64,000 bases of DNA from assembly GCA_022592435.1 (NCBI GenBank), contig JABYQS010000097.1, forward strand, positions 1 through 64,000, read 5' to 3'. Origin of the DNA: Cerioporus squamosus. Its lineage: Eukaryota; Basidiomycota; Agaricomycetes; Polyporales; Polyporaceae. Of this stretch, positions 22,926 to 36,201 are shown in pieces (position 1 is the stretch's first letter; the number at the start of each line of letters is the position of its first letter). The notes under the pieces are model-generated. The model did not search any database and was not told where the DNA came from. It saw only the letters and a list, made by a program, of their open reading frames with translations. The translations under genes were made by a program, and so were the position numbers.

Positions 22926-24641
22926 ATGTCACCGCCGAGTAGACGGGCAGTCTTCACAGGCCGCAACGTCGTCCTGGGAGACGGACAGCCTCGAGCAGCC
23001 ACCGTGATTGCAGACGTCGACACGGGCAAGATCGTTGACGTACTCGACCGAACCAGTTCCCGGTCGGAATTCCCAGACGTGAGCGATGCCGACTGGACAG
23101 ATGCAGGGAACCTCTACATCCTCCCTGGAATAGTGGAGTACGTCCGCTATCTCGATCGCCGCACCTCGGGATGCCACTGACCGCCGTGCTTATTCCAGTG
23201 CACACGTCCATCTGAACGAGCCCGGGCGCACGGATTGGGAAGGCTTCTGGACTGGCACCCGTGCGGCGGCATCTGGCGGAGTGACAACCGTTGTCGACAT
23301 GCCGCTCAACTCCATTCCACCGACGACATCCGTGGCAAACTTGGAAGAGAAGCTCAAGGCTGCTCGCGGGCAGTGCTGGACCGACGTCGCATTCTGGGGT
23401 GGCGTGATTCCAGGGAACCAGGTGGGTTCGTGCGGTCACCGTGCGCCACGGAGCGGAGCTGACGGCGGCCGTGGCATGTCAGGCCCACCTGAAGCCACTG
23501 GTAAAGGCAGGCGTGCGTGGATTCAAGTGCTTCCTCATAGAAAGTGGCGTCGACGTGAGTATTTCGCGGACTCTTGGCACGCAAGGCTGTGGTTATCCTG
23601 ACAACACTCCTGCAGGAGTTCCCCTGTGTGAACGAGGCGGACCTACGCCTTGCAATGCATGAATTGAAGGTGGGCATGATGTCCCTCTCCACAAGGATCC
23701 TCCCGATATTGAAAAAGCGTATCACTGGCAGGACAGTCCCACGGTACTCTGCTTCCATGCGGAGTTAGACAAGTCACAGGAGCAGCCAGCTTCGGCCGAC
23801 TCCGCGGATCCTACTCTATACTCGACTTTCCTCGCCTCGCGGCCCCAGCAGCTCGAGGTGGACGCCATTGCACTCATCACGGCCCTGCACCGGGAGTTCC
23901 CTAACCTCCGGCTGCACATCGTCCACCTCTCCGCCGCAGACGCGCTCCCGCTAATCAGGGCAGCGAAGCAGTCGGGCCTGCCTCTGACGGTCGAAACGTG
24001 TTTCCATTACCTCACGCTCTCCGCACAGCACATCCCGCACGGCCGCCCCGAATTCAAGTGCTGTCCCCCGATCCGCGAGGACGCGAACAGGGAGGCGTTG
24101 TGGGCGGCCCTCCTCGATGGCACCATCGACTGTGTCGTCAGCGACCACAGTCCGTGCGTGGTCTCGCTGAAGAAAATGGAAGAGGGTGACATCATGAGCG
24201 CGTGGGGAGGCATCAGCACCCTCGGCCTGGGCTTGAGCCTTCTGTGGACGGAGGGACGCAAGCGCGGCGTGGGCATCGACAGGATCGTGGATTGGCTGTC
24301 CGTGCAGACTGCGAAGCACGCTGGCCTATCGGATCGGAAGGGGCAGCTGAAGGTGGGGCACGACGCAGACCTGATCGTCTGGGACCCCGATGCGCAGACC
24401 ACGGTAGGCGGATATGTCCAACGCGATATCTATGTGTGTCTACTTGCGGACGCTCATGCGTATGGCGATCGCGTTTCAGGTCACCAAGGAGTCGCTCAAT
24501 TTCAAGAACAAGCTAACCCCGTACGAGGGTCTATCATTGAGCGGCGTCGTGCAGAGGACGTATGTGCGCGCTCGACTGGCGTACAGCGGACCCGAATATG
24601 GCTTTGTGGACCTCAAGCCAATAGGAGAACAGCTTTTGTAG
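22926..24641 (+). CDS. DAL1: Allantoinase
   Basis: Amidohydrolase that opens allantoin to allantoate in purine catabolism, allowing purines to serve as a nitrogen source. Six exons: 22926-23137, 23199-23421, 23483-23554, 23616-23669, 23732-24403 and 24480-24641, with introns of 61-76 nt. Metal ligands are visible: [10 protein letters not shown] (HxH), GFKCFL (the lysine to be carboxylated), LCFHAEL, HIVHLS and [24 protein letters not shown] and PYEG motifs also fit cyclic amidohydrolases. The C-terminus has [10 protein letters not shown]. All exons stay in frame without repair. The start at 22926 (MSPPSRRAV) follows an upstream ATG frame at 22821 that I treat as leader. No other purine-catabolism gene is seen nearby. 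Confidence 0.95.
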
Positions 24642-25655
24642 GTCACAGGAGCAGTTTGGGTGCGCGAAAGCGCTGTCATGCCAATCTGATTGAACGGGAA
24701 GAAATTAAACATTGATGGCCCTTCAACGTCTTGGATTGCTTTGGATCGCCGGGCGAGTTGTTCGATGACGACGTCTGACCCTGCAGCTGGTCACTGTACC
24801 GTGTCGCCAAGGACTAGCTGTGCCTACCGCAACCGCAATGCCACCCCCTGCCAATCCTCAAGCTCAGCTCCAGTCCAAAGTGTCCCGTCAGCTATCTAGA
24901 GTCTAGTCCCAAAGTCGAACCACAGAACAGTAGAAGGTATGTGGCAAGCGCTCAGCACAAGTCTGACGTCGCCTATCGCGCACCACGCGAGCCGGACGCG
25001 AATGAACGCCTCCACGCCTCTCCACGCAGCCTCCAGTGCCTAACCGGCACCACAGGTGAGGGCCCCCGCGCCCCAGCCAAGCCCCAGCTCCCGGAAAACG
25101 AACGGCTCCTCCCATGGCCTGAAGAGAGCCCGGAGGAAGATGTGGGGTAAGTAAACTGCCCAGTCGTTTGCATCGGCGCGACGTTCTTCCTGCGATCGGC
25201 GAGCTGCGACAGTGCCACTTCGCGTGCCGAGAACAACTATCCGCTGGCCTCGGACGCGAGGATGATGCATTGACATTGACAATGACAGTACATACTACTG
25301 GACAGCTGGCATTGACATCGACACGGTGCACGACGACCTCGGATTCGGACAGAGTGTACACCGTGTTACACGTCCAATTCGGGGGGGATATGGCCGGGCC
25401 GTCGATGTCGCAGGTCTGCATCAGCGCCTTGCCGGTGTTGGGCGGACGGGCGCTCCTGTATTTCGCAATACACCGGGGTGAACGTCACAGTGTTTCTGCC
25501 CGACATCGGGAGCGGGCAGAATCCCCTAGCATGGGGTGTAGAGCCCGACGAAGAACGGCCCTCGAGAGTATAACGCGTAGGAGCGCGAGAGGCAGGACTG
25601 CAGCAAACCAGTTAACCTCGCAAGTTCAACCAGGAAACAACGCCTCACTAACATC
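24642..25655. other. Intergenic region, no gene recognised
   Basis: About 1 kb between two plus-strand genes. Frames on both strands overlap and carry no motif. A TATAACG at about 25570-25576 lies 80 bp before the secreted-protein start and could be its TATA element. Confidence 0.35.
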
Positions 25656-26199
25656 ATGAAGACCTTCTTCGTTCTCACCGCCCTCGCGCTCTCTGCTCTC
25701 GCCCAGCAAGCACTGATAATTTCGCCCACCAACGGCAGCGATATCACCGCGGGAAGCACCCTCGTAGTGGACGTTCACCAAGACGTACGCCTCATACGCC
25801 GTTGTCCTCCACGCAACGATGCTCACCTCCACGTTCCTCGCAGAATCCGGCCACGGACCAAGTTCAAGTGGCCGTGGTCCTTGGACTAAGCCCCTGCCTG
25901 ACGGGACCTTGCGGAACCCCGGGCGACCCGGGCGTAGGCACCATCCTCTTCAAGGGCGAGTTCACCCCGCAGCGCGACCCGAGTGCGCCGCAGAAGGGCC
26001 TCCACCAGACATTCACGGTGCAAGTCCCGCAGTTCGCTCCGCAGGGCGACAACATTCTCAGTCTCACACACCTGCAGATGGTCGGGGTGAGTATTCCGGC
26101 CTGTCGAGATGCTGCGGCGCTCACCTGTACGTTTTCGCTCGATAGGCGGTCAAGGAGGCGAACCTGCAGACGAACGGCATCGTCGTGAACGTCGTATGA
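25656..26199 (+). CDS. Small secreted protein, basidiomycete family of unknown function
   Basis: Exons are 25656-25784, 25844-26086 and 26146-26199, with 59-nt introns and GT-AG borders, giving about 141 residues. The N-terminus MKTFFVLTALALSALAQQ is a clear signal peptide. The mature part alternates short hydrophobic strands (QVAVVLGL, HQTFTVQVPQF, GDNILSLTHLQMVG) and ends NGIVVNVV, which suggests a beta-sandwich. Two cysteines (PCLTGPC) could form one disulfide. There is no transmembrane segment or GPI signal. I do not recognise an enzyme. The best description is a small secreted beta-rich protein. It is convergent with the condensin gene, with 189 bp between stop codons. Confidence 0.75.
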
Positions 26200-26388
26200 A
26201 CCTGACACGGACAGAAAGTCCTGAGGTAGCAATGTCTCTGGATACAAATCGACATGGGGCCATTTGGGAATCACCTAGAGTACAACATAGTAGCATGGGA
26301 TAAGATAGCAATAGATCTGGGAAACCTGGCACTGTAGCCTGGCCGTTGCGCGAACCAAGATGATTGAGAAAGGCCGCAGCGCAAGAAA

Positions 26389-29300
26389 TCAGAGGATGCC
26401 GTCGACCTCGTCTTCCTCCTCGTCCTCCGACGAGTCCATGATGCTGTCCTTCGTGATGTTCCCAGCATCATCGTCCAGCATGTCGTCAATGTCGTCATCA
26501 ATCTGCGCTTCCTGCTTCAGCCTGGACGACTTCGGCGGCGGCGCTCTGTAAGGAAGCAGGGGAGGTAAGCGAAACCATTCAGTGCAGTACATTGCGCTCG
26601 TTACGGCAACGCAGCACGGGGTGAAGGGACGGGACGTACCGCCTGGCGCCGTTCGCTCGTGGCTTCGCGACCGGGGTCGCTTCGTTATTCTCGTCCTCAT
26701 CATCCTCGTCGTCATCCTCGTCATCCGAGCTGATCACGATAGGCTCGAAGACCCTCGTCGTCGCCTTCTTCGCCTTCTCCGCGCTGCGGGCAATAACGTT
26801 AATCTCGGGTCGACGCGACCCCACGACGCATGTAGAAGGTCGGGCAAGCGGTACTCACGCATTTCGCCTGGGCATCGCTCGCGTGGGCGCCGGCGATGCC
26901 CTCGACGTCTCTGTTCTGTTGTCGTCATCATCGGACTCGTCGTCCGACTGTGACAATCGACGGCGCCTATGGCGGGTTGTTAGTATCGCATGTCGAATGA
27001 CGAGACGTTCTGATCGGCAACCCGAGACATACTTCGCTTTGCCTTTCCCTCTCGGCGAGGGTGGCGGGCTGTGGTCAAGAGAGGTCGCGGCGCTGGCGGT
27101 CGTCGTTTCCGTGGCCACACTCATGGAACGCCTGATAAGGGTGTATATCAGAACGGTTCTCGACTTGAAGGGTCAAAGACTAACCGCTTCCTGCCCTTCT
27201 TCGGGAGCTCGTCGTCGTCGTCTTCCAATGGAATAATGTCGTCAAGGAACTCGAATAGTTCCTTGAGCTCCTCGAGCTTCCGCAATTCCTCATCGCTGAA
27301 GTTCTCCAGCTGCTTCTCGTATTTCTTGGTGATAGCAGCATCGAACTTCGCCAGAGCGTTCTTCGCCGTCGTGTCTCGCGGTGGTCGGCGCTGCATACGT
27401 ACAAGTTAGCATCGCACCATGCCATATACAAGCCAGAAGTCAGTGCACTTACCGTTCGGAGGTTGCTGACGAGCAGCTTGAGGACGCGCACTTTGTCGTC
27501 GTCCACTTCGTCAGGAAGGGTCAGCTTGCCGAGCATCTGAATAAGCACTTTCCGCTCTTCCTCTGTAAATATCATACACGGTGAGAACGTTGAAGGCTAT
27601 CATAAGCAAGCACCACATACTATCGTAGTCCGCACTGAACAGCGCCTTGAGGATGTCCTGGGCAAAGTTGATATGCATAGGATCCTTCTCGGGGTTCTTG
27701 CGGAGACCCTTGACAGCTTGTCTATCAAACGTTTCAGCAAGGACGAGGAGACAAGTGAACGTAGAGACACGACATACGACGCATGGACGGGATCGGTCCA
27801 GTTAACGAACATGTTCGCGATCTGCGCGGGAGCGACCATCTCCTCGTCCCCGTCCCAGTCCGCGTACGCCTTCGTCAGTTGCTCGTACACCGGAATGAAA
27901 ATCTGCACGGGCCGTCAGCTCCAACCGAACACACACGGGTAGACGGACCACTCACCTTGCATATCCTGTCCTGGTTCGCAGCCGACGAGTACGCGTACAC
28001 GGGGAAGAAGTAGGACAGACACTGCCGCAGCTCCTGGTTCTCCGCCGTGTCAGGCGACACGTACGCAAGCACGAGCGTCGACAGCACACGCTCGTCCGCG
28101 ACCATGCCCGCCAGCATAAGCTTCGCGATCCCGACGCACAGCAGCGCCTGCACGCGCTCGCTCTCGTCGCTCTCGAGCAGCTGCAGGAGGAATTCGATGA
28201 TCTTCTCGCCGTTCGGGTTGTCGGGCGCTAGGAAGACGCCTTCGTGCACCATGAGGATGTCGAAGATGATCTGGAGCACGCGGACCTTGATCACTTCGGG
28301 CGCAGAGGAAACTTGGCTGAGGAACAGCTGGAACGAGCTGAGAGCCATGCGCTGAGGGGTTGTTAGGATGACCTTACTGAATAAACAAGACCGTACGCAC
28401 CCGCGCGATGAGACAGCACAGTCCCAAGCTAATCAAGCCCTTCTCCCGGAGAGCCATCTCGCGCCGCTTGACCGCCGGTACAATGAGGTCCGTAAGTACG
28501 CCCTCCAGAGTCATGTTATCCTCGAAGGTCTGTCATTGCCAGCGATCAGTCATTCATACATGCCCAAAGTCCGTTCGACACTCACGCCGTTGACACGCTC
28601 GAGCATTCCAATACAAAGCGCGAGACACCTCAGATCCACCGCGTCCGCCCGCACCTTCTCCTCCGGGGTCATCTCGGACACGGGCTTTGGGGGCTGTGGG
28701 AGGCGCGGATGCTGCTTCCTCGGACTCCCGATCTCGGTCATGCTCTCGTCCGGGTCGGCAGTGGCGTCGCCCTTCTCTTCGCTTTCCTCGTCCCCAGGGT
28801 CGCGCAGCTCATGCACGACCTCGACCACGACACGGATCAAGTCCTTCTCGTCCGGGGTGAGCTCCCGGAGAACATCGATCGCATATTGCAGGAGGTGCTC
28901 GGGCAGCACGTCCTGTGCGAGCATCCCACGGACGAGCTGGAACAGCTTTCGACGCCCGATCTCGTCGCCGAGGTCGAGGTTTACGGCGAGCTTGAGCAGC
29001 TCGCCAATGATGAGCTCACGGTCCAGCCGCGCCTCTTCACGCGCAACGCGGGCTTCCTCATCCTCATCCGCCTCGGGATCCCGCTGCAGCGCCTCGTCGT
29101 CTTGGATCTGTTGAACGAGCGCGTTGTACGCGTCCTGGATGCGAAACGCCATCGCCGTCGTCACAGGGAGGAACGCGTCGGTGTTGCGCTTCTTCGCCAC
29201 GCACTTGTCGATGAAGACGCGGCCAAGGAACGCCCGCTCAGGCGTGAGCTCTCCCCAGTACTCCTCGGGGATCTCGAGGTGCTCGTAGATGTCGAGCCGG

Positions 29301-31487
29301 GTGTCGAAGACGCTGCTCAGCGCGTCCTCGGCGACCTTGCCCTCGCTTAGGTCGAACAGCCGCAGGAACGCAACTAGGTCCTCGATCGTCTCCTCGCTGA
29401 CCTCCTTCTTCACGTTGCTTTTGGCGTCCTTGTCTTCTTTCTTGGACCCGTCGTTGCGGACGACGTCCACCCAGTGTCCGAGGAGCTGCGCCGCCGCCGC
29501 CCTGACTGGGCCCTCGCGGTCGCCAAGGCCGTTGCGCACGATCATCTCTCGTTGTGCGATCGACAGCGCCTTGGGATGCGTGAACCCGATCGTGCCCGTC
29601 GAGCCCTCGTCCGGCGGCAGACAGAACTTCTCGAGCACGTTGCTGTACACCATCTTGCGGATGCCGCCGTCGACGTCGCGCGAGCGTTCGAGGATGGGCG
29701 GGAGAGTCGCAGGGCTGAGAGGGAGGTTCTGCAGGATGGCGCGGCGGACATCTCTATAAGGGTAAGAATGGATGTCAGGAAGGGGACTTTGCAACGAGAC
29801 AATGGTATGGTGAACGTGCGGCAGCCATATCCAACAAACTACGCGTGCAGCAGAGCTCATGGCTGCCACATCGGTGCCAGGCGAGGATACAGGTCACGTC
29901 GCGGCCCCCGACAGCGCGACCCGCCCAGGACGCTGACACAACACCTCGACACTGGTCGGCGGAGGCACAATTTTTGCAGGACGAACGCGCCACACGTTGG
30001 AATGTGGATGGCTGGTGCCTCGCTACGGAAGCATGATTTCCGAAGTTGAATTGTGTTCGCCTCCGAACCACGGTGTGATGCGGTTTCGCTTCACATATCC
30101 ATACCTTGGCAAGAGAGGGCTATATCCTGCTCCACCCCATAACCCGATGTGGTGGCCGCCGCAGTCTAGCTCTTTCGTGGGCTATGTCATCCATGAATAG
30201 TGTCATCCCATATATTCAGCGTTCGCGAAAGATGATACGCGATGCAAGGGACTTGTATGCCAGGAAGCCTTATGGTGGGGAGCGAGGATGAGATGGGGAT
30301 GAACCACCCTCATCATGCGTTCTGCACGTCAACACAATGAATGAGAACGGACACGTATCGCTTCCACGACCTCCACGGAACAACCACAGAAACTTTGCTG
30401 TGCGTGACTTTCGGGCGTCCGACGCACCCAGCCCAGCGCCGTATGAGCAATTGCAGAGGGGATCTGCTGCCTGGAGCATGACTTGCACTAAGACTAACTT
30501 GAAGTCTCCACCCGTCTCAACGGTGCAGCCTGATACTTAGCCACATTCGATGTCAACCGGGATACGGGGTTATCGCGTATTTGGCTGCATACGCCCCTGC
30601 ACAGGCATTGTGACTTCGGTAGAGTCTATGGAGTCACGGAAAGACTTCCAGCGAAGTGGAGGCGTGCAGATAGGGTTCAAGGGACAGCGCGCGGATACCG
30701 AAGGAAAACTCACGGAGAGGGATCGCACGCTAGAGCTTCGAGCACGATGTCAAGTATGGGTGTATCGTCTTCGTCGAGCTCATCCAGGTCTTCCGTGAAG
30801 GATAGTTTGGATAGCGCCACTGCGGCCTGGGCGCGGATGATGGCCTCCTTGTCTCGTATACGGTCGAGGAGAATGGCGCGCAGCCTCGCGTACAAGTCCT
30901 CGCTGTAAACGATCAGTCCGCGTTCTCGTAGACGAACGCTGCACGCACTCGATGGATCCAAAGTAGACGATGGTGTCCGCTATGCACTGGCAAACGCGGA
31001 AACGAACGATCTTGTCCTTGGCGTTGCAGCCTTCGAGGAGGAAGCTGAGCAGCTGCGACAGGAAGCGTTCGGAGGTCGTGTCGTCGTCCTCGTCCAGCCC
31101 GTTCTTCTGGCGCTCCTCCAAGCCTGCAGCAGGGTTTGCGCAAGGTCACGACGCAATAGAGACGGACGCACCTTTCTCCGTGATGAACTTCGCATAACCC
31201 GTCATGAATTTGATGCTCCTGTCCGCTACCGACGTGCCCTTCTTCAGCGGCAGCACGCGCAGCAGCATATCCGCAAACGCAGTCTCAAAGGCCTTCTCGC
31301 CGGTCAGCTTGTCGCTCTTGCCGCGCTGGACGGGCTCCTTGACGTTGGCGGCATCGGACTGGAGCTTGTAGAGGGCGATGTAGTTCTTCTGGTGGTTGGC
31401 GGCCGTGTTCTGGACCTGGTCGAAGATCTTCGGAAGCGCACTCTTCAGCGACTCGAGGTCGAAGGGGGCGGCGGTGCGCGCAGGCAT
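26389..31487 (-). CDS. YCG1: Condensin complex subunit 3 (CAP-G / Ycg1 / Cnd3)
   Basis: HEAT-repeat subunit that clamps DNA in the condensin complex during mitotic chromosome compaction. Fourteen exons: 31487-31172, 31123-30949, 30902-30714, 29753-28586, 28529-28401, 28351-27956, 27902-27778, 27721-27621, 27562-27453, 27390-27185, 27131-27033, 26966-26859, 26783-26640 and 26545-26389. Evidence includes FDQVQNTAANHQKNYIALYK, YARLRAILLDRIRDKEAIIR, DVRRAILQNLPLSPATLPPI and DVDGGIRKMVYSNVLEKF, then VRAAAAQLLGHWVD, LREKGLISLGLCCLIAR, IFIPVYEQLTKAYADW and MHINFAQDILKALFSADYD. The C-terminal tail is long, acidic and Ser-rich, as in the family. All exons join in phase without repair. Intron 3 is about 960 nt; the rest are short. 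The gene is divergent from the RING gene, 241 bp away. Confidence 0.95.
29754..30713 (-). other. 960-nt intron 3 of the condensin gene
   Basis: Bordered by GTGAGT (30713) and TTATAG (29754). It separates ACDPSP from DVRRAIL, which are adjacent in the protein family, so no hidden exon is needed. I found no clear terminal repeats, coding frame or snoRNA with a closing stem. An old insertion is the simplest reading. Confidence 0.6.
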
Positions 31488-31728
31488 CCTGCCGGGAGCA
31501 GCGGGAGGAGGAGGGGGTGGTGGTGGTGGGAGAGACGAACACGCGACGCGACGCGAACCACGGCGTCGCGTGTGACGCGTGACGCGTGTCTCACGTGCGC
31601 GCGTAACGTGGTGTGCAACGCCTCCTCCTTGCGGCTCCACCACGCGCTCCTATGTCAGAGCAAGCGTCGAGCAGGATGGGCTGGGATCTCGCAGACGACC
31701 ACGCTGACCGACTCTTGCTCGTCACTCC
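31488..31728. promoter_or_regulatory. Shared divergent promoter condensin / RING protein
   Basis: The interval holds 241 bp between two start codons. It contains a (GGT)n-type run near 31510-31530 and a dense cluster of CGCGACGCG/GTGACGCGTGACGCGTG repeats at 31540-31590. ACGCGT is the core of the MluI cell-cycle box (MCB), seen as GACGCGT around 31575-31585. This suits a condensin gene transcribed in G1/S, but that link is inference. Confidence 0.4.
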
Positions 31729-34700
31729 ATGTCCTCGTCACAGCCAGCAGAGTCCTCCCGCCGTCGTCAGCCACGCCAGGACGACCGCGACGACGTCCAG
31801 GTCGCCCCCTACCTCACCCACGTCGTCGCACACCACGGCCAGCTCACCCTCATTCCGCCTCAGAACGCAGGCAGGATCAGGAAGCCCACAAAAAAGAAGA
31901 AGCAGGCCGCTAGCAGGGATAGGGACAGGTTGCTAGACGACGACGAGCCTCGCTTCACTACTGCCGTCCCGCCCTCGTCCTCCCGCAAGCTCCATCCCGC
32001 CCCTGCCCAGGTCCGCACCCGGAAGCATGCTCTATCGAACCCGACGACGCCCTCGCCAGGCTCATCGTCGAGACGGTACGACCCTATAGTCGACGGTGCG
32101 TGTTTCTCAGATTGTCAGATCACTCGTCTTCGTGAAGAACTCAGGCAGAGGGTCCTTCTGTTCGGTCAATGGCACTGCAGAAACGCCTAGACGTAGTCGG
32201 ATACCGCAGCGGACAGTTTGCTGTCAGTAGTGGTGTGGATAGGGTTGGCCAGCGATACAGGGGGTCGATAGGCAGGCAGTAGGTTCCCTGCATCACTATG
32301 CTCTGCCTATGATCTGGTGTAAAATCAGGCCGTGGACCGTCGAACGGGAGTATGCCGTGGCCGCTTCCCTCGCGCGGCATCACCGCTACTCCCCCTTGCT
32401 CTTCCTCTCCCTACCTGGGAGCTTCTTATGAAGATCTTTTAGTCTCCGGACGTTCTCGTATGTCTACTCTTCTTTGCGTACTCATCTAATTGCCGCACAG
32501 ATCACTCTATCCCTGACTATCCCCCGCCATCCTTCGAGGATGCGATTGCCTCCCCGCATGTCCCCCCACATCTGTCGTCGCCTGCGGGGTCGTCACGGGG
32601 AGCTCCGGAGCCGCCTGCCCAGACGCAGACGGAGGTGCAGACACAGACACAACACCCTGTGACGCCATTCATGCCACCGGTTCCCGTGCCGTCCTCCGCG
32701 GCGTCCACTCGCACGTTGTACCAATCCCCTGCGGTGTCCCATGTGTCTCTCGCCAGGTCTGTCGATCCTCACTCTATCCCTCCGTCTCCGCATCTGCGAT
32801 CGCTTCATCCTGCGCCGTCTCCACTTGCGTTCAATTCGACGTCGACACTGCCAAGCACAGCGGCCACGGAGTCTACCGCGTTCTTGGACACGCCTCTTCT
32901 ACGCCCACCGCAGCCGAGGTCGGTCCCACATTCATATCCTGATCCGCGGGAACGGTTGCCATTAGCTCTCGAGCAAGTCGCACCCCAACGGCGTGAACCG
33001 TCGCCAATATATGATCCGCCTGCACCTGAGCCTCGCGACCGCTCCCCCGCTGCTGCACCGTACCGTCTCACGTCCCCTTCGACCACTACTTTGCTGTCTC
33101 CGGCGCATGCTATCCGCGATGTCCCCGCTGTCTCAACATTACTACCCACGTCTTCCCCTGCTCTCTCTTCTGCAGCCACTTCACAAGTCTCCATCCCCCG
33201 CCACACTCAACCCCTGCCTCCGCTAGAGTCTTCTCCACCCTCTTCACCGTACCCCCAGTCTCGCACGTCTGTCGCCACTGCGTCTGACGTCTTCGAGGAG
33301 TTTACCTGGACCCTCGCCAGCGCTGGTCGGCCGACCGACGCCTAGGGTTCTCCCTGGAGGAGCGCGTACAACGCGAGTTTGAACGGCGTAACACCGAGGA
33401 GGCCCTTACCGCCCTTGGCGGAAGCAGCTCAGGGGCACCCGTAGACAACCACACGCGTCGCTGTTCACACTGCGGCTCTCTCCGTCCCCTAGAGTGCAAC
33501 GACATCCAGAGTATCGACGAGGCGAGCGACGAAGAGCTTGAAGACGACGACACCAGCTCAAGGCGCGGCCCGTCGCCCGTGAAGGGCAAGTCGCCGTACC
33601 TGCACCCCGCGCCATCCCACTCCAAGGCAACTTTCATGTCACGGTCGCGATCACAGTTATTGTTCAAGTCGCACAGTCCGGAACCATCAAGTCCACCCAC
33701 ATCTCCGATGTCTCCAAGCACCACATCGTTCTTCAAGATGCCCAGTGCCTGGGCCAGCACTGTCACGCTTTCCCTCACCAACGCTTTGCACAACCATAGT
33801 GACAAAGCGACATCTACAACATCGCCCAGCACGAAGTCGGTCAAGCGCCGGGAGAGCTTTGGCGTGAAGCGCTTATTCGGTTCCCTGAAGGGCAAGGAGC
33901 GTGAGCACTCTCGCTCACAGTCTCTGCCTAACACAGTAGTGAGCTCGGGCGAGTATCCGCATGCGAGCTTCGTCTCGTCTTCAGACTCGTCCTCTGCTTC
34001 GGAGAATATCGACGGCTGGGAGGTGGTGAGCGTGGAGGAAGACTCGGTGAACTCACCCCAGTCGCCGCATTCTGCCTCGCACTCCAGTAGTTCGACGGCT
34101 CCGACTTCTCCAGCACGGTCTATACCTGAGTCTACGACGGCGTCGCCCTCGTCTCCGACGTCCGAGGCTGCCCGTCACGCGTTCCTAAATCGACCACTTC
34201 GTCATCGCTCAGCGCCGCTGGACAGCCCGCTTACCCCTACATCACCGTCGTTGCCAGCGATGCCTCCCGTACCTGTCACTGCGACCCCTCCGAAGCCCGT
34301 GTCCCCAGCTTCAGCCCGTCCATATCTTCCTGAGAAGTCTCCTCTGCGCATGCTCGGGAACGCCCAACAGCTAAGACAGGCGTACATCCAGGCTCAAGCA
34401 GCGAACGCGAGCCAGACTACGTTGTCGTCTCCGTGGACGCCTGTTCCACCCAGCCCCATGACGCCTAGCACGCCCATGACACCAGCGAGCCCGACCGCCA
34501 TCCCTGCTCCTGCACCCAGTACTGCGCGTGCTTTGCGGCCGTCGCCGTCGGTGGTGTGGAAGGCGCCATCGTCTCCCTCGCGCTCGCCGCTGTCACAGAC
34601 CCCGACGTCTGGGTCGCCCGTCCGGCCGTCTCCACTGGCCACGCCCACCACACATACGACGATGCTGCCAACCTTGGGTCCGGCGCACTCAGCCCCTGTG

Positions 34701-36201
34701 CACCCTGCCATCGCCGCACTCACCCGCAGTGAGAAGACTGCTCTGCGGCACCAGTCCGCCCCGCTGCCCACGATGGCGATGGCGATGACCATGTCCGTCC
34801 CACACGAGTCCGCGCCTGTCACGTCTCGCAGCGGCAGCCCCACCACAGCGACGATCATCCACGCAGAAGTTCCTATCTCTGCGTCGGAAGCACCCGCGCC
34901 CGCGCATTTGAGGAGACGCCGCGCGGTCACCCCGCCGCCGTCGAACCGGAAGGCCACGTTGCATTGTGACACCAGCAGGAGTCCGAGTCCCGCATCTGCG
35001 TCGAGTGCGTTACCTACACCCACACCCGTATCAGTGGCATGCCCGGACGTCGAAGAGGTCCCGGAGCCGGAGAGTGCGACGCGTGAGTGTGCGTCCATTG
35101 AGCAGCTGATGGGTACCAGGAAGGGCCACGACGGGACACGCAGCGGCCGCGTGTCCCCCATCTCCGTCTCTCCCTCCGTTGCTGTCTCCGTTCCCGCGTC
35201 GCCCGTGTCCGCGTCCGCGTCCACGCCTACGACACCCACGTGCCCTGGATCGAGCCAGCAGCACTACCGCGGGCGTCCTCTTCCGAGGCTTCCAGAGGCG
35301 GAGCAGGAGGCGACCCCGGTGAAGAGGGTTCCGGACGGTTACCCTGTGAACCGTCTGCCCGAGGTGAGCGTGGGCGACGAAGCCCCGCCTCCGCCCCCGC
35401 CTGCTTCGCGTTCTCCGTCACCTTCTCCGCCGCCGTCGCCTTCGCCTTCGCGTGCGGCGCTCCCGCCTCTTGGACCCGTTACGGATACAATTGTGGCGCC
35501 GCTTCCGCCTTCGACACCTCTCTCTGACACCCAGGCGTCGATGCTCGCACCGCCGCCGAGGCCAGAGGCGATGTCGCGCTCGACATCGGGAGGGAGTGTG
35601 CTGGAGGACGTCAGAGACGGTGATGAGGCTCCGAGGCAGGAGTTCCTGCAGATCACGGACCTGGACGTGCTCGCGTCGCGTGCGCTCGAGGGAGCGGCTG
35701 ACGGGCGGAACTACGAGGTTCGTCCTTCGTTCCTTCGTTCCCCTCATACGCTGTATGCTAACATCTCCGCACAATAGGACCTGCTTCTCGTCTCGGAAGT
35801 CCTCGGGTCCGCCCCACGCGCGGCTCCAGCGCACGGGGAGAAGCAGACGGTGCCGTTCACGGGCACGGTCGAGGTGAAGCGGCGCCGGGTGCTCAAGGAC
35901 GGGCGGGTGAAGCTGAAGCTGTCGCTCCTGGGTGTTCCCGTGGACCGGTGCGGGGTGTGCCTGTCGCAGTTCAGGAAGGAGGAGTGCGGGGCGCTGACGC
36001 CTGTGTGTAAGCATTCGTGAGTCTCTTCTGCCTTCTTTGCTCCCTTCATCGCTCCATTTGGGGGATGACGACGATAACCACGATGTGCAATGATGACTGA
36101 CACAAGTTGCTCGCAGGTTCCACGAGGTGTGCCTCCGCCGCTGGCTGCGTACGGCGCGGGTCTGTCCCATTTGCCGCATGGCGCTCTCCATGGACGATTG
36201 A
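31729..36201 (+). CDS. Large disordered RING-H2 finger protein (putative E3 ubiquitin ligase)
   Basis: Exons are 31729-32095, 32501-35717, 35778-36016 and 36117-36201, giving nearly 1300 residues. The body is Ser/Pro/Thr-rich and disordered, with a PPPSFEDAI motif at the start of exon 2 (PY-like, a possible WW or Nedd4 contact). A CSHCG pair and an acidic patch follow at about 33457-33555, then a basic KRRESFGVKRLFGSLKGK segment. The C-terminus is a RING-H2: CGVCLSQFRKEECGAL, then CKHSFHEVCLRRWLRTARVC and PICRMAL. The 36017-36116 intron falls between CKHS and FHEV. A frame break near 33319 (between TLAS and RRWSADRRLGF) needs one added base. The RING arrangement supports E3 ligase activity; the substrate is unknown. 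Confidence 0.8.

Noticed and set aside
29754..30713. Box C/D snoRNA in the condensin intron (ATGATGA near 30313, CTGA near 30222)
   Set aside because: No terminal stem next to the boxes and no convincing C'/D' pair.
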